Notes: generated by a model from the letters alone, not told the origin. Positions 53,317 to 64,000 are shown, numbered from the stretch's first letter. The stretch: DNA of 64,000 nt from Usnea hakonensis (GCA_013423325.1 BLJB01000010.1:1-64000), one strand, 5' to 3'. A program made the numbers and translations.

Positions 53317-55622
53317 ATGGAGGTGTCGCCTCTTACCCAGCAAGCCAGACCAAGCTCGTTTCAGCCTAAGATTATTGGTCTCTACGATGACCTCTTCAGG
53401 CAAGATGATGAGGATTTGGCGTACTCAGACGCCTTCTGGGGCGAGTTCTTCCTTCTTCGACCAGACAAAGCTGGCCTAGAGCGAAGGCTAGATGGCTTAA
53501 CTACAGACGACCTGCTGCATCTTCAAGTAAGTGGTCAGAAACCAAAGTTTTTTCAAGCTAATTGTACTCGAAGCATGAGACTCAACAGCTGTTCATACGG
53601 GCGGTCTCTCAAGTGAAACACGGGAGAGCCCCCTCAGACGAAAATGCACTTGATGTATGTAATTTGAGCTCTTCTTGCGCCCATATTTGACACTTACCCC
53701 TTCAGACTTTGACAGTCTTCTTAGGAAATATCTTGACGAAACGATACACTAATCCAAGCGCTGAAATGATCACGGTGCTTGCTGGTCTCGACGAGGTCGA
53801 TGCTGTCTTCTTCGAATTTGCAAATGCTATTGAGAACATCATACGCATCGGGAGATCTGGTATGTGCTCTAGATTCAATGACTCTCTCCGTGAGACGCTG
53901 AGAGACTATAGCGGAGGTTCGCAGCAAGGCCATTGATGTTGCTCTATCGTTGACTTCAGGAGCTTATCAGACAAGTCTCGTATCATATTTTGCCCATCGA
54001 GATCTATTTCCAGCTTTGATGAAGGTACGTTAGTACGTGTAGATGCTTTGCTCTATTCGTGAAAATTCTTCGATCCGAATCTTGTAGTAGAGAATTTTCA
54101 GAATCCACTCTTAGCTGACTTTTACTACGTTCGCTGTCCATTTTTCCACATTGAGGAATCCCAGCCATAGAGGCTATTTGCTTACACCATTGTAGTCTAT
54201 ATCAGACTCTGATAGTACTGAGCCAGTTTTCAAACCGTTCCTTCTCCTAGGGTTGCTGGCAAATTACAACAAGTTTGAATATCGAAATCCCTATCGGCTA
54301 CGGCTTGAAGACTTTATCAACGAGAAAGCCATAGAGACGATTGCACGAGGAATAGGCACTGCCTGCTCCCAATTTAGAAATCTTTATATTAGCATACAGG
54401 AAGATGTTACTGAGGGCTGGACGGTCGGCGGTACCTTGTCATACATAGGTCTGGGGGTGCTTGCCCCCAGTAAAAGATCGGCGCCCACTCAGACAAGAAT
54501 CAATGAGTTAAAGGAAGGATTTACCGCGTTGTAAGATCTGTATTTCAACATTTCGTGATATTCTGATACTGAGTAAACCGCAGACCAAGTCCTGGTGCCG
54601 CCGTCCTACTGGGAGTCTATGATTTCACGAATGCCAACAAGATATTCTGCTCAAATCTCATCACTTGTACATCTACTTCGAAGACGGTGGAAGCTCCATT
54701 TTCCGCACTCCTCTCTTACACGTCTTACCTTGTTCATCATGCATACCGTTCCCCGAGAGCTGCAACCTACGCCATTTTAAATTTCTTTATCCTCCGCATC
54801 ATTATCGAAGACCTGGCTTTGTGCAAGGTTTTATGCGACCCTGAGATTTTACTCGCTGTTCGTCTCTGCCGCCAGCGTCAGCCACTCCTCCCTGTAACGC
54901 AAAAGCCTCGCCCTGCAGCGGCTTCGATGATCGACATACTTGTAGACACCATCAGCCACAACCTTCGTCGCCACCTTGACATAACGTTATACATTTCCTG
55001 TATTGGTCTGATCCATCGATTAGTTTCATACCTTACCTTCACCCGCACACGGCTCACGTACCACTGGTCGCTTTTGTGGCAGACACTTCTCTCCTTGCTC
55101 CGCTTCCTGACAAACTACGCATCTTCGCTTGCAGTCCAGGACCCAGATCTTCCACTACTCATCAACCCTTTACTTGCCACTCTCGCGCTAGCCGTCACCT
55201 CGGGGGAATCATTCCTTCCAGATCCAGCCGCTTATGATGACTTATTCTACAAACTTGTCGAAGCAGGCGATTATCTCTCTCGCTTCAAGAAGGCTTTTCA
55301 CATACATCTTACACAGCCAAGCGAGAGCATTAGCGCTACGTCAAATGGTTCAACGACCGCACCAATCGATATCCTCATCCAGGTGGCAGCTCACTATCAT
55401 GATCTTGTCGAAGCAGAGAAAGACAATGGGCGCATGGGCAATAATATGAGCCCAAGAGAAGTCAGCAAGGTTATTCGACAGGGTTATGACACTTTGAGTC
55501 TACCATTTATTGAAGGATTGGATAGGTGGGATAGGTTCAGAGAAGGAGATGAGAGAGGCATGTTGAAACGAGTGGCTAGGATAGCGGCTGAGGATACTAA
55601 GAAGCTGCTGCGGGGGTCTTGA
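53317..55622 (+). CDS. ARMH3-like armadillo-helical protein (DUF1741)
   Basis: Six exons (53317-53526, 53589-53654, 53706-53859, 53912-54024, 54196-54530, 54584-55622) assemble in phase to 638 residues. The N-terminus (FQPKIIGLYDDLFRQDDED, then FWGEFFLLRPDKAGLERRL) and the all-helical body match the fungal DUF1741 family, whose animal member ARMH3/C10orf76 works at the Golgi with PI4KB and GBF1. Repeated amphipathic helices (AVSQVKHGRAPSDENALD; VFFEFANAIENIIR; AYQTSLVSYFAHRDLFPALM; KPFLLLGLLANYNKFEYRNP) are ARM-like. The last 300 residues include the conserved helical block LAVRLCRQRQPLLP. There is no membrane segment. A role in Golgi PI4P supply is inferred from the family. It is transcribed divergently from ISA1. 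Confidence 0.88.
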
Positions 55623-56226
55623 TTCTTGGGAGCTTTTTGACGATGTTTTCTTTTTCTCGGTCAATTGAAGGCAGAATTGAGTACATATGCGTCTCATAAA
55701 TCAGCTGCATGCATTTGTTAGAGCATATCTAGATGCACACGCCGGTGTGCAAAATGCGGGGAAGAAATTGGCGAGCCAAACAAGATACGAGAGTACATGT
55801 CCTTCTTGAACCGCGATGAAGCTAAATACTACTACCTACATAGGAATCGACAAGACTTGCCTCGACATTGAATTGTTACAGTCCTCGCAACACTTAGAGC
55901 ATGCTTATCCCACAACGCCATGCAGAACTTGCACTACACCTACCCCAGATCATCCTATCATCTCCGCGCGGCTTTAGTCACCATGTCTGCAACTGCTGGT
56001 TCTCCGCGGTCTCTCTCATTTTTCCTATATAAAAGGCCTCTTCTTCTCCCATTTCCTGTATATAATTGCCCTCTGCTTCTGAACCTTGCTTTTGCTTGAA
56101 AGCTCGAGTCTTCCGGCTTCTTATCTCCCTGCATACCTTATCACGCTTGAGTCAGATTCGTCAAGTTTCCTCCTCCAACTATCAACGAAAATCTGCATTG
56201 AAATCTTATTTCACCAAACATCAATC
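55623..56226. other. Intergenic region with carbonic anhydrase promoter
   Basis: Contains a clear TATA element (see 56026-56034) followed by a pyrimidine-rich leader. No gene otherwise. Confidence 0.5.
56026..56034 (+). promoter_or_regulatory. TATA box, carbonic anhydrase gene
   Basis: TATATAAAA lies about 193 bp before the carbonic anhydrase ATG and is followed by CT-rich sequence typical of fungal transcription start zones. A strong TATA suits a regulated gene. Confidence 0.5.
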
Positions 56227-57030
56227 ATGGCTAGCTCTGGTATGTACCTCCGATCCACTATCCACAGACTACCTGCCGCCATTCGTTCTTCCATCCTCGC
56301 CAACCCTCCCACCCGATCATTCTCCCACTCCCCTCCCTCACCCCAGAAAAATACCACCCTCAACACACCATATCTAACCCCAACCCCCCCCTCTGCCCCC
56401 ACAGACGCCTTCACCCTCGCCCTCCAGCAAAACAAACAATGGGCCCAAGCCACCGCCAAAGCCAAACCCGACCTCTTCCCCACCCTCGCCTCCGGCCAAT
56501 CGCCCCAAATCCTCTGGATCGGCTGCTCCGACTCGCGCGTCCCCGAGACCACGGTCCTGGGCCTCCAGCCCGGCGACGTCTTCGTGCACCGCAACATCGC
56601 CAACATCCTCCCGCCCACGGACCTCAACAGCCAGAGCGTCATCGCGTACGCGGTGGCGCATTTGAAAGTGAAGCACATCGTCGTGTGCGGACATACGAGC
56701 TGCGGGGGCGCCAATGCGGCGCTGGGGAATCAGAAATTGGGCATGATTGATGCGTGGTTGACGCCGTTGAGGAAGTTGAGGAGGGAGATTGGGGGGGAGT
56801 TGGAGGGGTTGAGTGCGGGGGAGCGGACGACTAAGTTGGTGGAGGCGAATGTGAGGATGGGGGTGCAGACGTTGAAGGAGAATGCGGAGGTTATTGATGG
56901 GATGAGGGAGAGGGGGGTGGTGGTGCATGGGGTGGTGTATGATGTTGCGTGTGGGGAGTTGAGGGTGTTGGAGATTGAGGAGAAGGAGGAGGAGGGGAAG
57001 AAGAGGGTTGACGCTTTTCATACGAAGTGA
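56227..57030 (+). CDS. Beta-carbonic anhydrase, possible dual-location isoforms
   Basis: Zinc enzyme interconverting CO2 and bicarbonate. The zinc ligands and the Asp-Arg dyad are present: CSDSRVPE, and HTSCGGANAAL about 55 residues later. The unspliced frame from 56227 gives 267 residues whose first about 60 are Arg/Ser/Pro-rich without acidic residues (STIHRLPAAIRSS, PTRSFSHS), like a mitochondrial presequence. A strong intron (GTATGT at 56240 to CCCCACAG at 56404, 165 bp) lies inside that part; removal is in phase and yields MASSDAFTLALQQNKQW, a 212-residue protein close to cytosolic Nce103-type length. So one gene may give mitochondrial and cytosolic forms. Third positions become very G-rich in the 3' half. 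Transcript data are needed to know the ratio. Confidence 0.93.
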   Translation: MASSGMYLRSTIHRLPAAIRSSILANPPTRSFSHSPPSPQKNTTLNTPYLTPTPPSAPTDAFTLALQQNKQWAQATAKAKPDLFPTLASGQSPQILWIGCSDSRVPETTVLGLQPGDVFVHRNIANILPPTDLNSQSVIAYAVAHLKVKHIVVCGHTSCGGANAALGNQKLGMIDAWLTPLRKLRREIGGELEGLSAGERTTKLVEANVRMGVQTLKENAEVIDGMRERGVVVHGVVYDVACGELRVLEIEEKEEEGKKRVDAFHTK

Positions 57031-57227
57031 TTGAGTTATGTGGGTAAGGTTGGGGGGATTGCAGGGTCGCTGTGCCTTGGAGGTCGTGCGCTTTCATATC
57101 TTCGTACATCACTATTTGAACTATTCATCATGCCTCCGCAAGGCCGTCCCGATGTGACCCATCCCTCCCCGTAACTCCACGCTTGCCCAAACCCTCGCTC
57201 AAAGCAAACCTCTAGCAAACCCTCATC

Positions 57228-58135
57228 CTAACTCTTCTCAACCCTCCGCTCCAAATTATTCGCGACACTCCCCTGCAGCACCTCCTCATATCCCGGCGGC
57301 GCTTCCTCCGGCGTCGGTGCAGGTGCCGCACTACTAGACCCCGCAGCTCCCAACCCCACCACCCCATTATTCGCCGGCGGCGCAGGCCTAAGCACCCCAT
57401 TAGGACCAACAGGCGTCGGTCTCTGTATCGGTATCGGCGCCCGCGCAGCTCCACCGAGCTCCTCGTACGCGGGCAGCTGCTCCAAATCCGCATCCAAGCC
57501 GGCGCCGTTCACGGGTCTGCCGCTCGCCCTCGCCGTGTCCACGGCCTGCGCCAGCGTCTCCTTCATGCGCTCGTACGTGGTGGAGAAGTCGAAGGCGCCG
57601 CCTTCTTTGAAAGTTAGCTTGAGGGAGAGGAGCCGGTCCGGTTGCGGGATGCCGCCGCCTGGGACGGGCTGCAGGACGCCTTCCCAGACGTTGGGGCCGA
57701 AGAAGGGGGCTGTGACGTGGGTGTCTTGGAGGGAGAGGAGGGGGGCGGAGAAGGATTCTAGGGTCTGGCGTTGGGGGGTTTGGGGGGCTGTGGGTGCGAG
57801 ATTGAGGGCTGTGGTGGGGTTGGCGGGGAGGTAGATGAGCTGGATTGGGGGGTTATGGATGTCAGTTTGTGCGTTTTGGAGAAGTGGGGGTTGCGTACGC
57901 GCTGGTTTGTGAGGATGGCTTTGCCGTCGCTGCATTTGAGGGAAAAGGGTTCTTTGCCGGGGAAGGGGTTTGGTGTTTGGAGCGTTAATGCTGTGCGGGA
58001 GGGCGAGGTGAAGAGTGTCTTTTCTCGGGGTAAGGGGACGAAGGTGTGAGGTCCATCGAGCATGACCCAACTGTTATTGTTAGCAGAGAGCTTGCTCGGA
58101 AGAGTAGCGGGATTGTGCACTGACTTGATGGACAT
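57228..58135 (-). CDS. WBP2-like GRAM-domain protein with PPxY motif
   Basis: Two minus-strand exons (58135-57899 and 57839-57228, intron 59 bp) give 282 residues. The N-terminal GRAM/PH-like region reads NNNSWVMLDGPHTFVP, FSLKCSDGKAILTNQR and LIYLPANP across the junction, as in WW-domain-binding protein 2. A second block (SFSAPLLSLQDTHVTAPFFG, then WEGVLQPVPGGG and LTFKEGGAFDFS) completes it. The tail is Ala/Pro-rich with PPGYEEV and LPAYEEL, ligands expected for WW domains such as those of Rsp5/NEDD4-type ubiquitin ligases. The animal proteins are transcriptional coactivators; the fungal role is not established. The gene is convergent with the carbonic anhydrase gene, about 200 bp apart. 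Confidence 0.9.
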
Positions 58136-58650
58136 GTTGCCTTGAGATGTCGAGAGTTTGGTAGCCAGGTGCTTAGGTAGGGATTCTCTTATTGCTTAGA
58201 TTTATTAAAGTAGGAAGGAACGGTGAATACGTCACTTGGGTAATTACTTAAAAGTAATAAGTAAAGTAACAATTAAAAGGTGATGCCTTGGTGCTTTGAG
58301 AATCTGATATTAGCGTGACCTCGGTGATCTCGGCTCTTATCTCTCCGCCACCAGAACAGCTTACTCAGCATGATGAATTCTACTCTACAACCCAGTAGCT
58401 TACAGACTTACTCTACCTTTTCTGAAAGGACATGGAAACATCAGCCTCAAGTACACATAACTAGTCCAAAGGCAGCTATGCTCTCAGCAACATACTTCGC
58501 ATCCAATCAGGTTTATCTTGTCCTTGAAGATTCATTCAACAAGATACGCTATTGTCTGCCAAGATATAGTTGCTTAGATGGTCCATCTATAAATGTGTCT
58601 CACGTACTCCAAAAGCTTCGTGAGAGGGACATGATCCATCTACGCCCATA
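58136..58650. other. Intergenic region, nothing recognised
   Basis: Contains an AT-rich patch near 58190-58280. No gene is supported; the plus-strand frame at 58370-58654 has no domain and is not convincing. Confidence 0.4.
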
Positions 58651-60526
58651 CTAGACAAGACCCCATGAGCGATGATGCCGACGGTGATCCACTGGCCAAG
58701 TCTCTCCGAGTTGCCACCTCTCGTCCCAACCTCCAATCGAGCCTCGAGTGTGCTCTACTTTCCGTTGCTTGATTAATTTCACGGGTCCCGTGTCGTGCTC
58801 ATACATAGGCAAGCACAAAACCTTTCCCTGAGGATCCCATTTGCGCTCGATGTCATGACTGCCTTCAATCCTAGCCTGTCCGTATTTGAATAATGGATCA
58901 GGGTAATTGTCCATTACGGACACCATGTCAATTTGTAGGATCGTGCTTTCCACCCCAGCGAAGAAGGTTGGTGAACATTGCGATGGTCTGGACAATGCGT
59001 AAACGGGAGATTCTGTAACCCGACGGCTGGGAGTCTCTTTAGGCCTAAGAAAGACGTTCCAACCACGCCGTCTAGGTTTCGCTTCGTAATAGTGCTTGCC
59101 GCTTGGCATGCGGAGGTCAAAGACCTTGATGATTGAATGACGAGCACCGCCGGCCACAAAGCGTTCAGTGCCGATTGGAAGTAGAGAGTATATCGGTGAG
59201 AAAGTGTCTACAGGATCGCGAAACACAGCGGTAATCGAATTTGGGGAGCGCAAGTCATGGAGACTGAAGAATACAAATAAGCATACTGATATGAAAAAGA
59301 TACGTAGCTGAGAAGGCTTACCAAGTCAGGCCATCGTAGGCTCCACTCAAAAAAATGTCCCCTTCTGCTCTTCCAACTGACGATGAAGCATCGATGGGGG
59401 CTATGGAGTATACTGACGTTGCACTACGAATCCCAATGTTCCCTCGCAGCTCCAGCCGTGCTTCTGCAGTAAAATCATCGAGCTCTAATCTACGCACGCT
59501 CTCTCGTGATATCTCACCTTGCCCAATATTATATACATGCAGTGGCTCTTGGGATGGGCCAAGACCCAGAACCAAACGATCACGACTCAAGAAGTGAGAA
59601 GACCATGTTCTTGTTTGATTGGATGAGAATGCACATATCTGAGAAATTGGGTGCACTTGCTTACATTCTGGATCAATGGGATAAAGGGCGACTGTAGAAT
59701 CAGACAGGCAGGCGGCAAGAAGTGCGTTGGGTTCCGATCTTATAGCAGCTGATCTGACTGGGCGGCCCTGAGTTTCATACGCTGAAACAACCCTGCTTTG
59801 ACCTGTTCCCGAGGACAGACCGACCAAAGCAAGACTACTGCTGGCCCTGCCGATTATTACGTGTTCAGAATCGTTTAGACTTTGCTCTGGCAGTAGTCGG
59901 ACAGACGTGATGTCGTCCAGCCCCTCACTTGCTCCTTCTTCGTTGTAGGTAGCGTATGCATATCTCTGATCATGTGAATTTAATCCCTTCCAATGCTTAT
60001 TATCCAAATTCTGCCACTTGTAGTCTTTGTCCTTGCCCATTATTTTAGTCCGCATGCATAGCGCAGCGCCAGCTCCCCAAGCAACAACCTCTTTTCTCGA
60101 AGTCCAATCACCGCCGTACCATGCGTCATAACTATCAATGACTGGCGTAAAGCCCATGGTCTGTCCAGGTTCCGCACGGCGACCACGGGATCGGTGGCTC
60201 CCAAGGTCCTGAGTGACCTCCTTCTGAGGGTTTATACTCCATGCAATGAAAGCTTTCCGATCCCAATTCTTTGCGAGACTTGTCATCCCAAGAGCCGCAT
60301 CCTTCCAGAATGAAGGGCTAGGTTTTATAGGAGGAGAAACGTATGGGAATCTGGTCTGCACAAAGATCCGAAAGCCATCGTTTTCCACAAAGGCATGCGC
60401 CTTCTTGGACGTTAATGCCAGGTAGGATAAGACCCTGGCAGTATCAATGTGCACCACAATCTGGGCTAGGAGCTCAGGAGGAAGTGCCGCCAATGAAGCC
60501 TCTCCATTACAGGCTTTCAGAGCCAT
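58651..60526 (-). CDS. F-box and WD40-like protein
   Basis: Two minus-strand exons (60526-59322 and 59263-58651, intron 58 bp, phase 2) give 605 residues. The F-box is at residues about 10-55 (SLAALPPELLAQIVVHIDTA, then LSYLALTSKKAHAFVE). Beta-propeller-like repeats follow, with WD-type blades such as AWGAGAALCMR, HVIIGRASSSLALVGL, RSAAIRSEPNALLAACLSD, GDIFLSGAYDGLTCLHDL and FVAGGARHSIIKVFDLR. The protein is probably an SCF ubiquitin ligase receptor. Repeats are weak, as is usual for fungal members, and the substrate is unknown. The junction codon TG/T restores Cys within DGLTCLHDLRSP. Confidence 0.85.
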
Positions 60527-60714
60527 GACGCGAAATTCAGGCTATTGAGTTGGATAGATCGTCAAGCCGGCAGAATGTCAAATTTGAAAAGGCGCACTGG
60601 GGAACTGGTCTTGAAAGGTTTAATGAGAAAAAGAAACCGTCAATTCAATGATTATACTCTTTCGATTGGGCAACAAATAAGTGATTCCTGACGGGTGATG
60701 AATTAAGAAGAAAG

Positions 60715-60815
60715 GCTCGGATATATAATTAGTTACAAAATTAGTTACTCTATATAAATATATTATTATTATAGGGCCTGTATCCCGCGTACTCGTATTC
60801 TAGCCGATCTACCGC
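60715..60815. repeat. Small AT-rich island
   Basis: TpA-rich stretch with an ATT/ATA run that looks like the RIP-mutated DNA at the left end of the window. It ends a few bases before the first ATG of GPI18 and may be a transposon scrap. Confidence 0.35.
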
Positions 60816-60818
60816 GAA

Positions 60819-62386
60819 ATGGGAGGGCACGAGGGCTACTCTACAGATATTTCGATATTTCACAAGACTTCAGCAGGAAATATCCAGATGCATACCTTGA
60901 CTACAAGAGTGCAGCCTCTAGATCATCCCAAGATATTTCTTGTGCTGAACTTCATTGCGTGGAAAGTGGTTCTGCTTTGCATAGCTCTGACGAGCCCTGG
61001 CCCTGGTTACGACACCTCTACTGAGTTATTGCGTCCATTTCCCGACCTCGCTCAAGCGAATTCTAGCATTAAAAGCGAGTTAGCTTTACGATTGAGATCT
61101 CTCGTCAGATGGGATGCAATCTACTATACCCAAGTAGCCCGGCGTGGATATCTCTGGGAGCAAGAATGGGCTTTCGGTTGGGGGTTCACGAACTTTATTG
61201 CAGTGATCAGTAAAGGTAGATGTATGCCGCCTTACATCCATCGCATAAAGTTGATTGCCTTTATAGCCCTCACATCCAATGGCCATCTGTCGCCGCCTGG
61301 TCCCGAAGCATTGGCTGCTATCATACTAGCTCATGTCTTTCACCTCCTGTCTGTAATGATGCTGCATGAGCTTACGTTGACCGTGTGTCTAAAGTCGACG
61401 ACAACAAAAGTCTCGTCATTTTGTGTCTTGGTCGCCAGTCTTCACATCATATCGCCTGCTGGCATTTTCTTATCTGCACCTTATGCCGAAAGCCCTTTCT
61501 CGTTCCTCAACTTCACTGGCTTTTACCTTTACGCTAAGGCTATACTGAAGCATGCCGAGGGGAAACAGAATCAGAAGGATCTCTTAGTTCTCATTTCCGG
61601 CTTTGTTTTTGGCATAGCTACGACTTTCCGCGGCAATGGGTTATTTAGTGGTCTGCTCTTCGTCTGGGACGCCCTAGCTTATGGTACTAGGATTCTGCGA
61701 TCCACTGATCCCGCCTCTAATTTTCGTAGTCTTTTAAGTGTCTTAATATCTGGACTTTCGATGGCCTGCATAGCGGTATTGCCTCAGTACTTGGCATATG
61801 CCGAGTACTGTGTGCGTGAAAGTGCAGACAGTATCATTAGACCATGGTGCTCAAATTGGCCTCCGAGCATTTATGCATGGGTGCAGGGGGAGTACTGGTA
61901 GGCTTTCACTGTTTATTCCATACCAAGCTGATCTTCTCCAGGGGAGTTGGCTTTCTGAATTACTGGACCGTGTCCAATATTCCGTTGTTCATCCTTGCCA
62001 CACCGATGCTCTCCATTTTGGTCTGTTCCAGTATTTGGACTTTGCGGCGTTGGTCGAGTCCCGAGATGAGCGCCGATAAGAAAAAGGGAAAGAGCGCTGA
62101 GATTGACCTGCCTTTGCGCATTAATCAGGCGATTGCACTTCGTTTGGCAATACCTCAGATCATCCTCGCCACTTTGGCGTTGACAGTTTACCACGTCCAG
62201 ATAATCACCCGGCTGTCCTCTGGCTATCCTGTCTGGTATTGGTGGCTGGCCTCATTGATTCTCGAGAACCGTGATACTTCTTTGATGGGGAAGAAATGGA
62301 GTACTGCTTGTATCATTTCAAAATGGATGGTGATTTATGCAATAGTGCAAGGAGGACTATTTGCAAGCTTTTTGCCGCCTGCATAA
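60819..62386 (+). CDS. GPI18: GPI mannosyltransferase 2 (GPI18/PIG-V)
   Basis: ER membrane enzyme adding the second mannose to the GPI anchor precursor from dolichol-phosphate mannose. Proposed exons are 60819-61215, 61267-61897 and 61942-62386, 490 residues. Family motifs are the luminal LVRWDAIYYTQVARRGYLWE followed by QEWAFGWGF (acceptor-side Asp), PAGIFLSAPYAESPFSFLNF, TTFRGNGLFSG, RPWCSNWPPSIYAWVQ, and VGFLNYWTVSNIPLF spanning the 44-bp last intron. The first intron (51 bp) is stop-free and divisible by three; removing it gives VISKALTSNGHLSP. The ATG at 60888 (MHTLTTRVQPLDHPKIF) is a better family start than 60819. Many hydrophobic segments are present, as expected. Confidence 0.9.
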
Positions 62387-63057
62387 GTGAAGCAAAAGGA
62401 AATTTTGGCTTCCGTTGGGATGGACAAGTAGATAGGTCATTTTCGAATTAGGCATGGAAACGACGAGGCTGTGTGCGTATGCGCTTGGTGCCTGAGCAGA
62501 AATGAATTGGTCATCCATTCATCTCATCCACCGCAGATTAAAACCCCCCAAATCGAGCGAATATCCATTTAATTCATACACCCGCAGTAGCAGCCAGATA
62601 TTTGTATGATGCATTGATTGCTGGACATTCTAAGTCTCAAATATTAATTCTCAAGACCCATGCACCAGATTCCGCCAAGCGTCGACACGCGATAATCCCT
62701 GGAGCTTTCCAGGTCGTTAACCAATAGTAAATATCTCCCCAAATCTTTCAACACTCACTGCGAGATTGTACTGCAACTAGCCGAGTGGGTGTCTTTGAGC
62801 AATCGGGAGCAAGGGGACCTGCAGACGAAGTGCATGGTCGGACTAGACAGCTCCTACAGGGTATATTGGGTGGAACAGGCTGGGAAGTGGGAGACTGAAG
62901 CTGTAAGCTATCTGATCCCTTACATACAACTGACCGTTGTGTTATACTCACTATCTACGGGGGGTTACTGACTGGCCTGATCTCTGTAGCACCTATACAA
63001 GCGATTTTGCCACCCGCAGTCCCTACAGTTCCTCCACCCCCACAGCTACGATTAGTT
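62387..63057. other. Intergenic region between GPI18 and BLM10
   Basis: Contains a plausible GTAAGC donor at 62903 and TCTGTAG acceptor at 62990, so BLM10 may have a 5' non-coding exon here. A coding first exon could not be joined in phase to the BLM10 frame from any ATG I tried. Confidence 0.4.
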
Positions 63058-64000
63058 ATGGAGAACAACGCGGCAAGACTAGCTGAGATGATAGCATCAC
63101 TTGATGGGAAAGATGGGTCCGACGACTCTCGCGCTACGTCTCCAGGTCCTGGCGCTGCAGCACGAGGAACATTGGAGAACAGTAAACAGGTTGCAAGAAT
63201 TCGGCCAAGGACCTATCCATATTTCCGATATCTGCCTTATGAGCTGGAAAGTGAGGTGAAGAGAAAACAAGACTTTGATGAAATGCTAAAGCATCTCTAC
63301 ATCTCAGTGGAAGCTGGCGATTTTGCTGGGGGCGCTGTATACTGGACACGGGAATTGAGAAATTGGCTCGGTCTCAAGTTTGACCCGACCAAGGACCAGA
63401 GAATAAAGCTGGTCAGGTTATATTATGAGCTCGCCCTGGCACCTGGGGTCGATGCTACGGCAGCGGAGAGGTTCTCGAGTATGTTCATGGTATTGACAAA
63501 GTAAGCATTCTCACGACAGGTGCTTTCCTACATTCAGAACTGATCAGAGCAGACGGAAGCATTACCTCCGACCTGGCACTGATCTTACTTTGGATTGGAG
63601 ACCTTTATTCCGCGAGTGGAAAGTGTTCGTCATACCGTCAGAGTCTGGCCTCCACGCCCAACACGTAAAGCGTAATCACAAGACACTCACCAAAATTTGC
63701 GCTTTTGCCCAGCTCTATTTCGATTCAAAGGAGATACCAGCAATGCTAGCGGACATTCTTCCTTATTTCACGACCTCTTTCACAGAAGGAGCCTACACGG
63801 TGACGGGGCTTTTAAACTTGCTGTTCCCAACGGCACCTCCACTTGAAAGCAATGAGGAACTCCTACCACAATCTTATCTTCCCACCTTTTTTCATTTGTG
63901 GTCTTTAGTCAATAGGTCGAAAGTCTTCGATACCACCTTTATGGATCTCTTTTCGCGACTAGCACGAGATTCCCTGGTTTCCGTCAATGTCCCGTTTACG
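63058..64000 (+). CDS. BLM10: Proteasome activator BLM10/PA200, 5' part (cut by window end)
   Basis: The visible exons 63058-63500 and 63553-64000 (52-bp intron, GTAAGC..GAGCAG) encode the N-terminus of a Blm10/PA200 protein, which caps the 20S proteasome and opens its gate. Recognisable blocks are RPRTYPYFRYLPYELE, YWTRELRNWLGLKFDPTKDQ, LVRLYYELALAPGVDATAAE, SSMFMVLTK across the intron, and KHYLRPGTDLTLDWRPLFRE. Full-length members have about 1,900-2,100 residues of HEAT-like repeats, so most of the gene lies beyond the window. The start is uncertain: 63058 is the first ATG in this frame, but the frame is open upstream to the putative acceptor near 62990. Confidence 0.9.

Noticed and set aside
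62834..62902. Upstream ATG exon for BLM10 via GTAAGC/TCTGTAG
   Set aside because: Joining it to 62991 puts the BLM10 frame out of phase, so it is at most a non-coding exon.

Overview
The window is nuclear DNA from a filamentous ascomycete (Pezizomycotina). The evidence is short introns (44-165 bp, GT..AG, CTGAC/CTAAC-type branch sites), fungal-only families (Zn2Cys6 regulator, DLT1, APD1/AIM32-like ferredoxin, Vph1/Stv1-type V-ATPase a subunit), and a repeat-rich left end with the signature of repeat-induced point mutation (RIP): very AT-rich DNA and dead transposons whose Trp and Gln codons have become TAG/TAA. I cannot fix the class from sequence alone. Exon models below are hand-made from splice signals, reading phase and family knowledge; no search was run.

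Region 1 (1 to about 10.3 kb) is a RIP-mutated, gene-free transposon graveyard. It holds a 5'-truncated LINE copy (990-3313) bounded by a perfect 13-bp target duplication, a complete but dead Tc1/mariner element (6623-8344) with perfect 28-bp inverted ends and TA duplications, and three copies of a short LTR-like repeat with TGTTA/TAACA ends. One LTR copy has a 5-bp target duplication; the other two may be the ends of one composite element. Microsatellites and a 102-bp tandem duplication lie between them.

Region 2 (10.5-29.4 kb) is the accessory-looking part: a Zn2Cys6 regulator, an SLC49/FLVCR-like MFS transporter, an OB-fold-like protein, DLT1, an APD1/AIM32-like thioredoxin-fold ferredoxin, a broken GMC oxidoreductase, a stray O-methyltransferase fragment, an apparently intact five-exon O-methyltransferase and a cytochrome P450. 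The last four look like the remains of a small specialised-metabolite locus.

Region 3 (29.4-64 kb) is mostly conserved housekeeping DNA: V-ATPase subunit a, glycerol-3-phosphate acyltransferase (SCT1/GPT2), mitochondrial ribosomal protein MRP10, a large disordered basic protein, an F-box/LRR protein, an alpha/beta-hydrolase, a Dabb-domain protein, ISA1, an ARMH3/DUF1741 protein, a beta-carbonic anhydrase, a WBP2-like GRAM protein, an F-box/WD protein, GPI18 and the 5' part of BLM10. Between them lie three genes I cannot assign (29391-30806, 31238-32310, 34402-35112).

Points most worth a second look: a stop-free 165-bp intron in the carbonic anhydrase whose retention would add a mitochondrial presequence; an 11-bp-phased TGACGCT array ending in a perfect palindrome upstream of the alpha/beta-hydrolase; the decayed metabolite locus with a P450 lacking the usual I-helix acid; and the nested transposon architecture.
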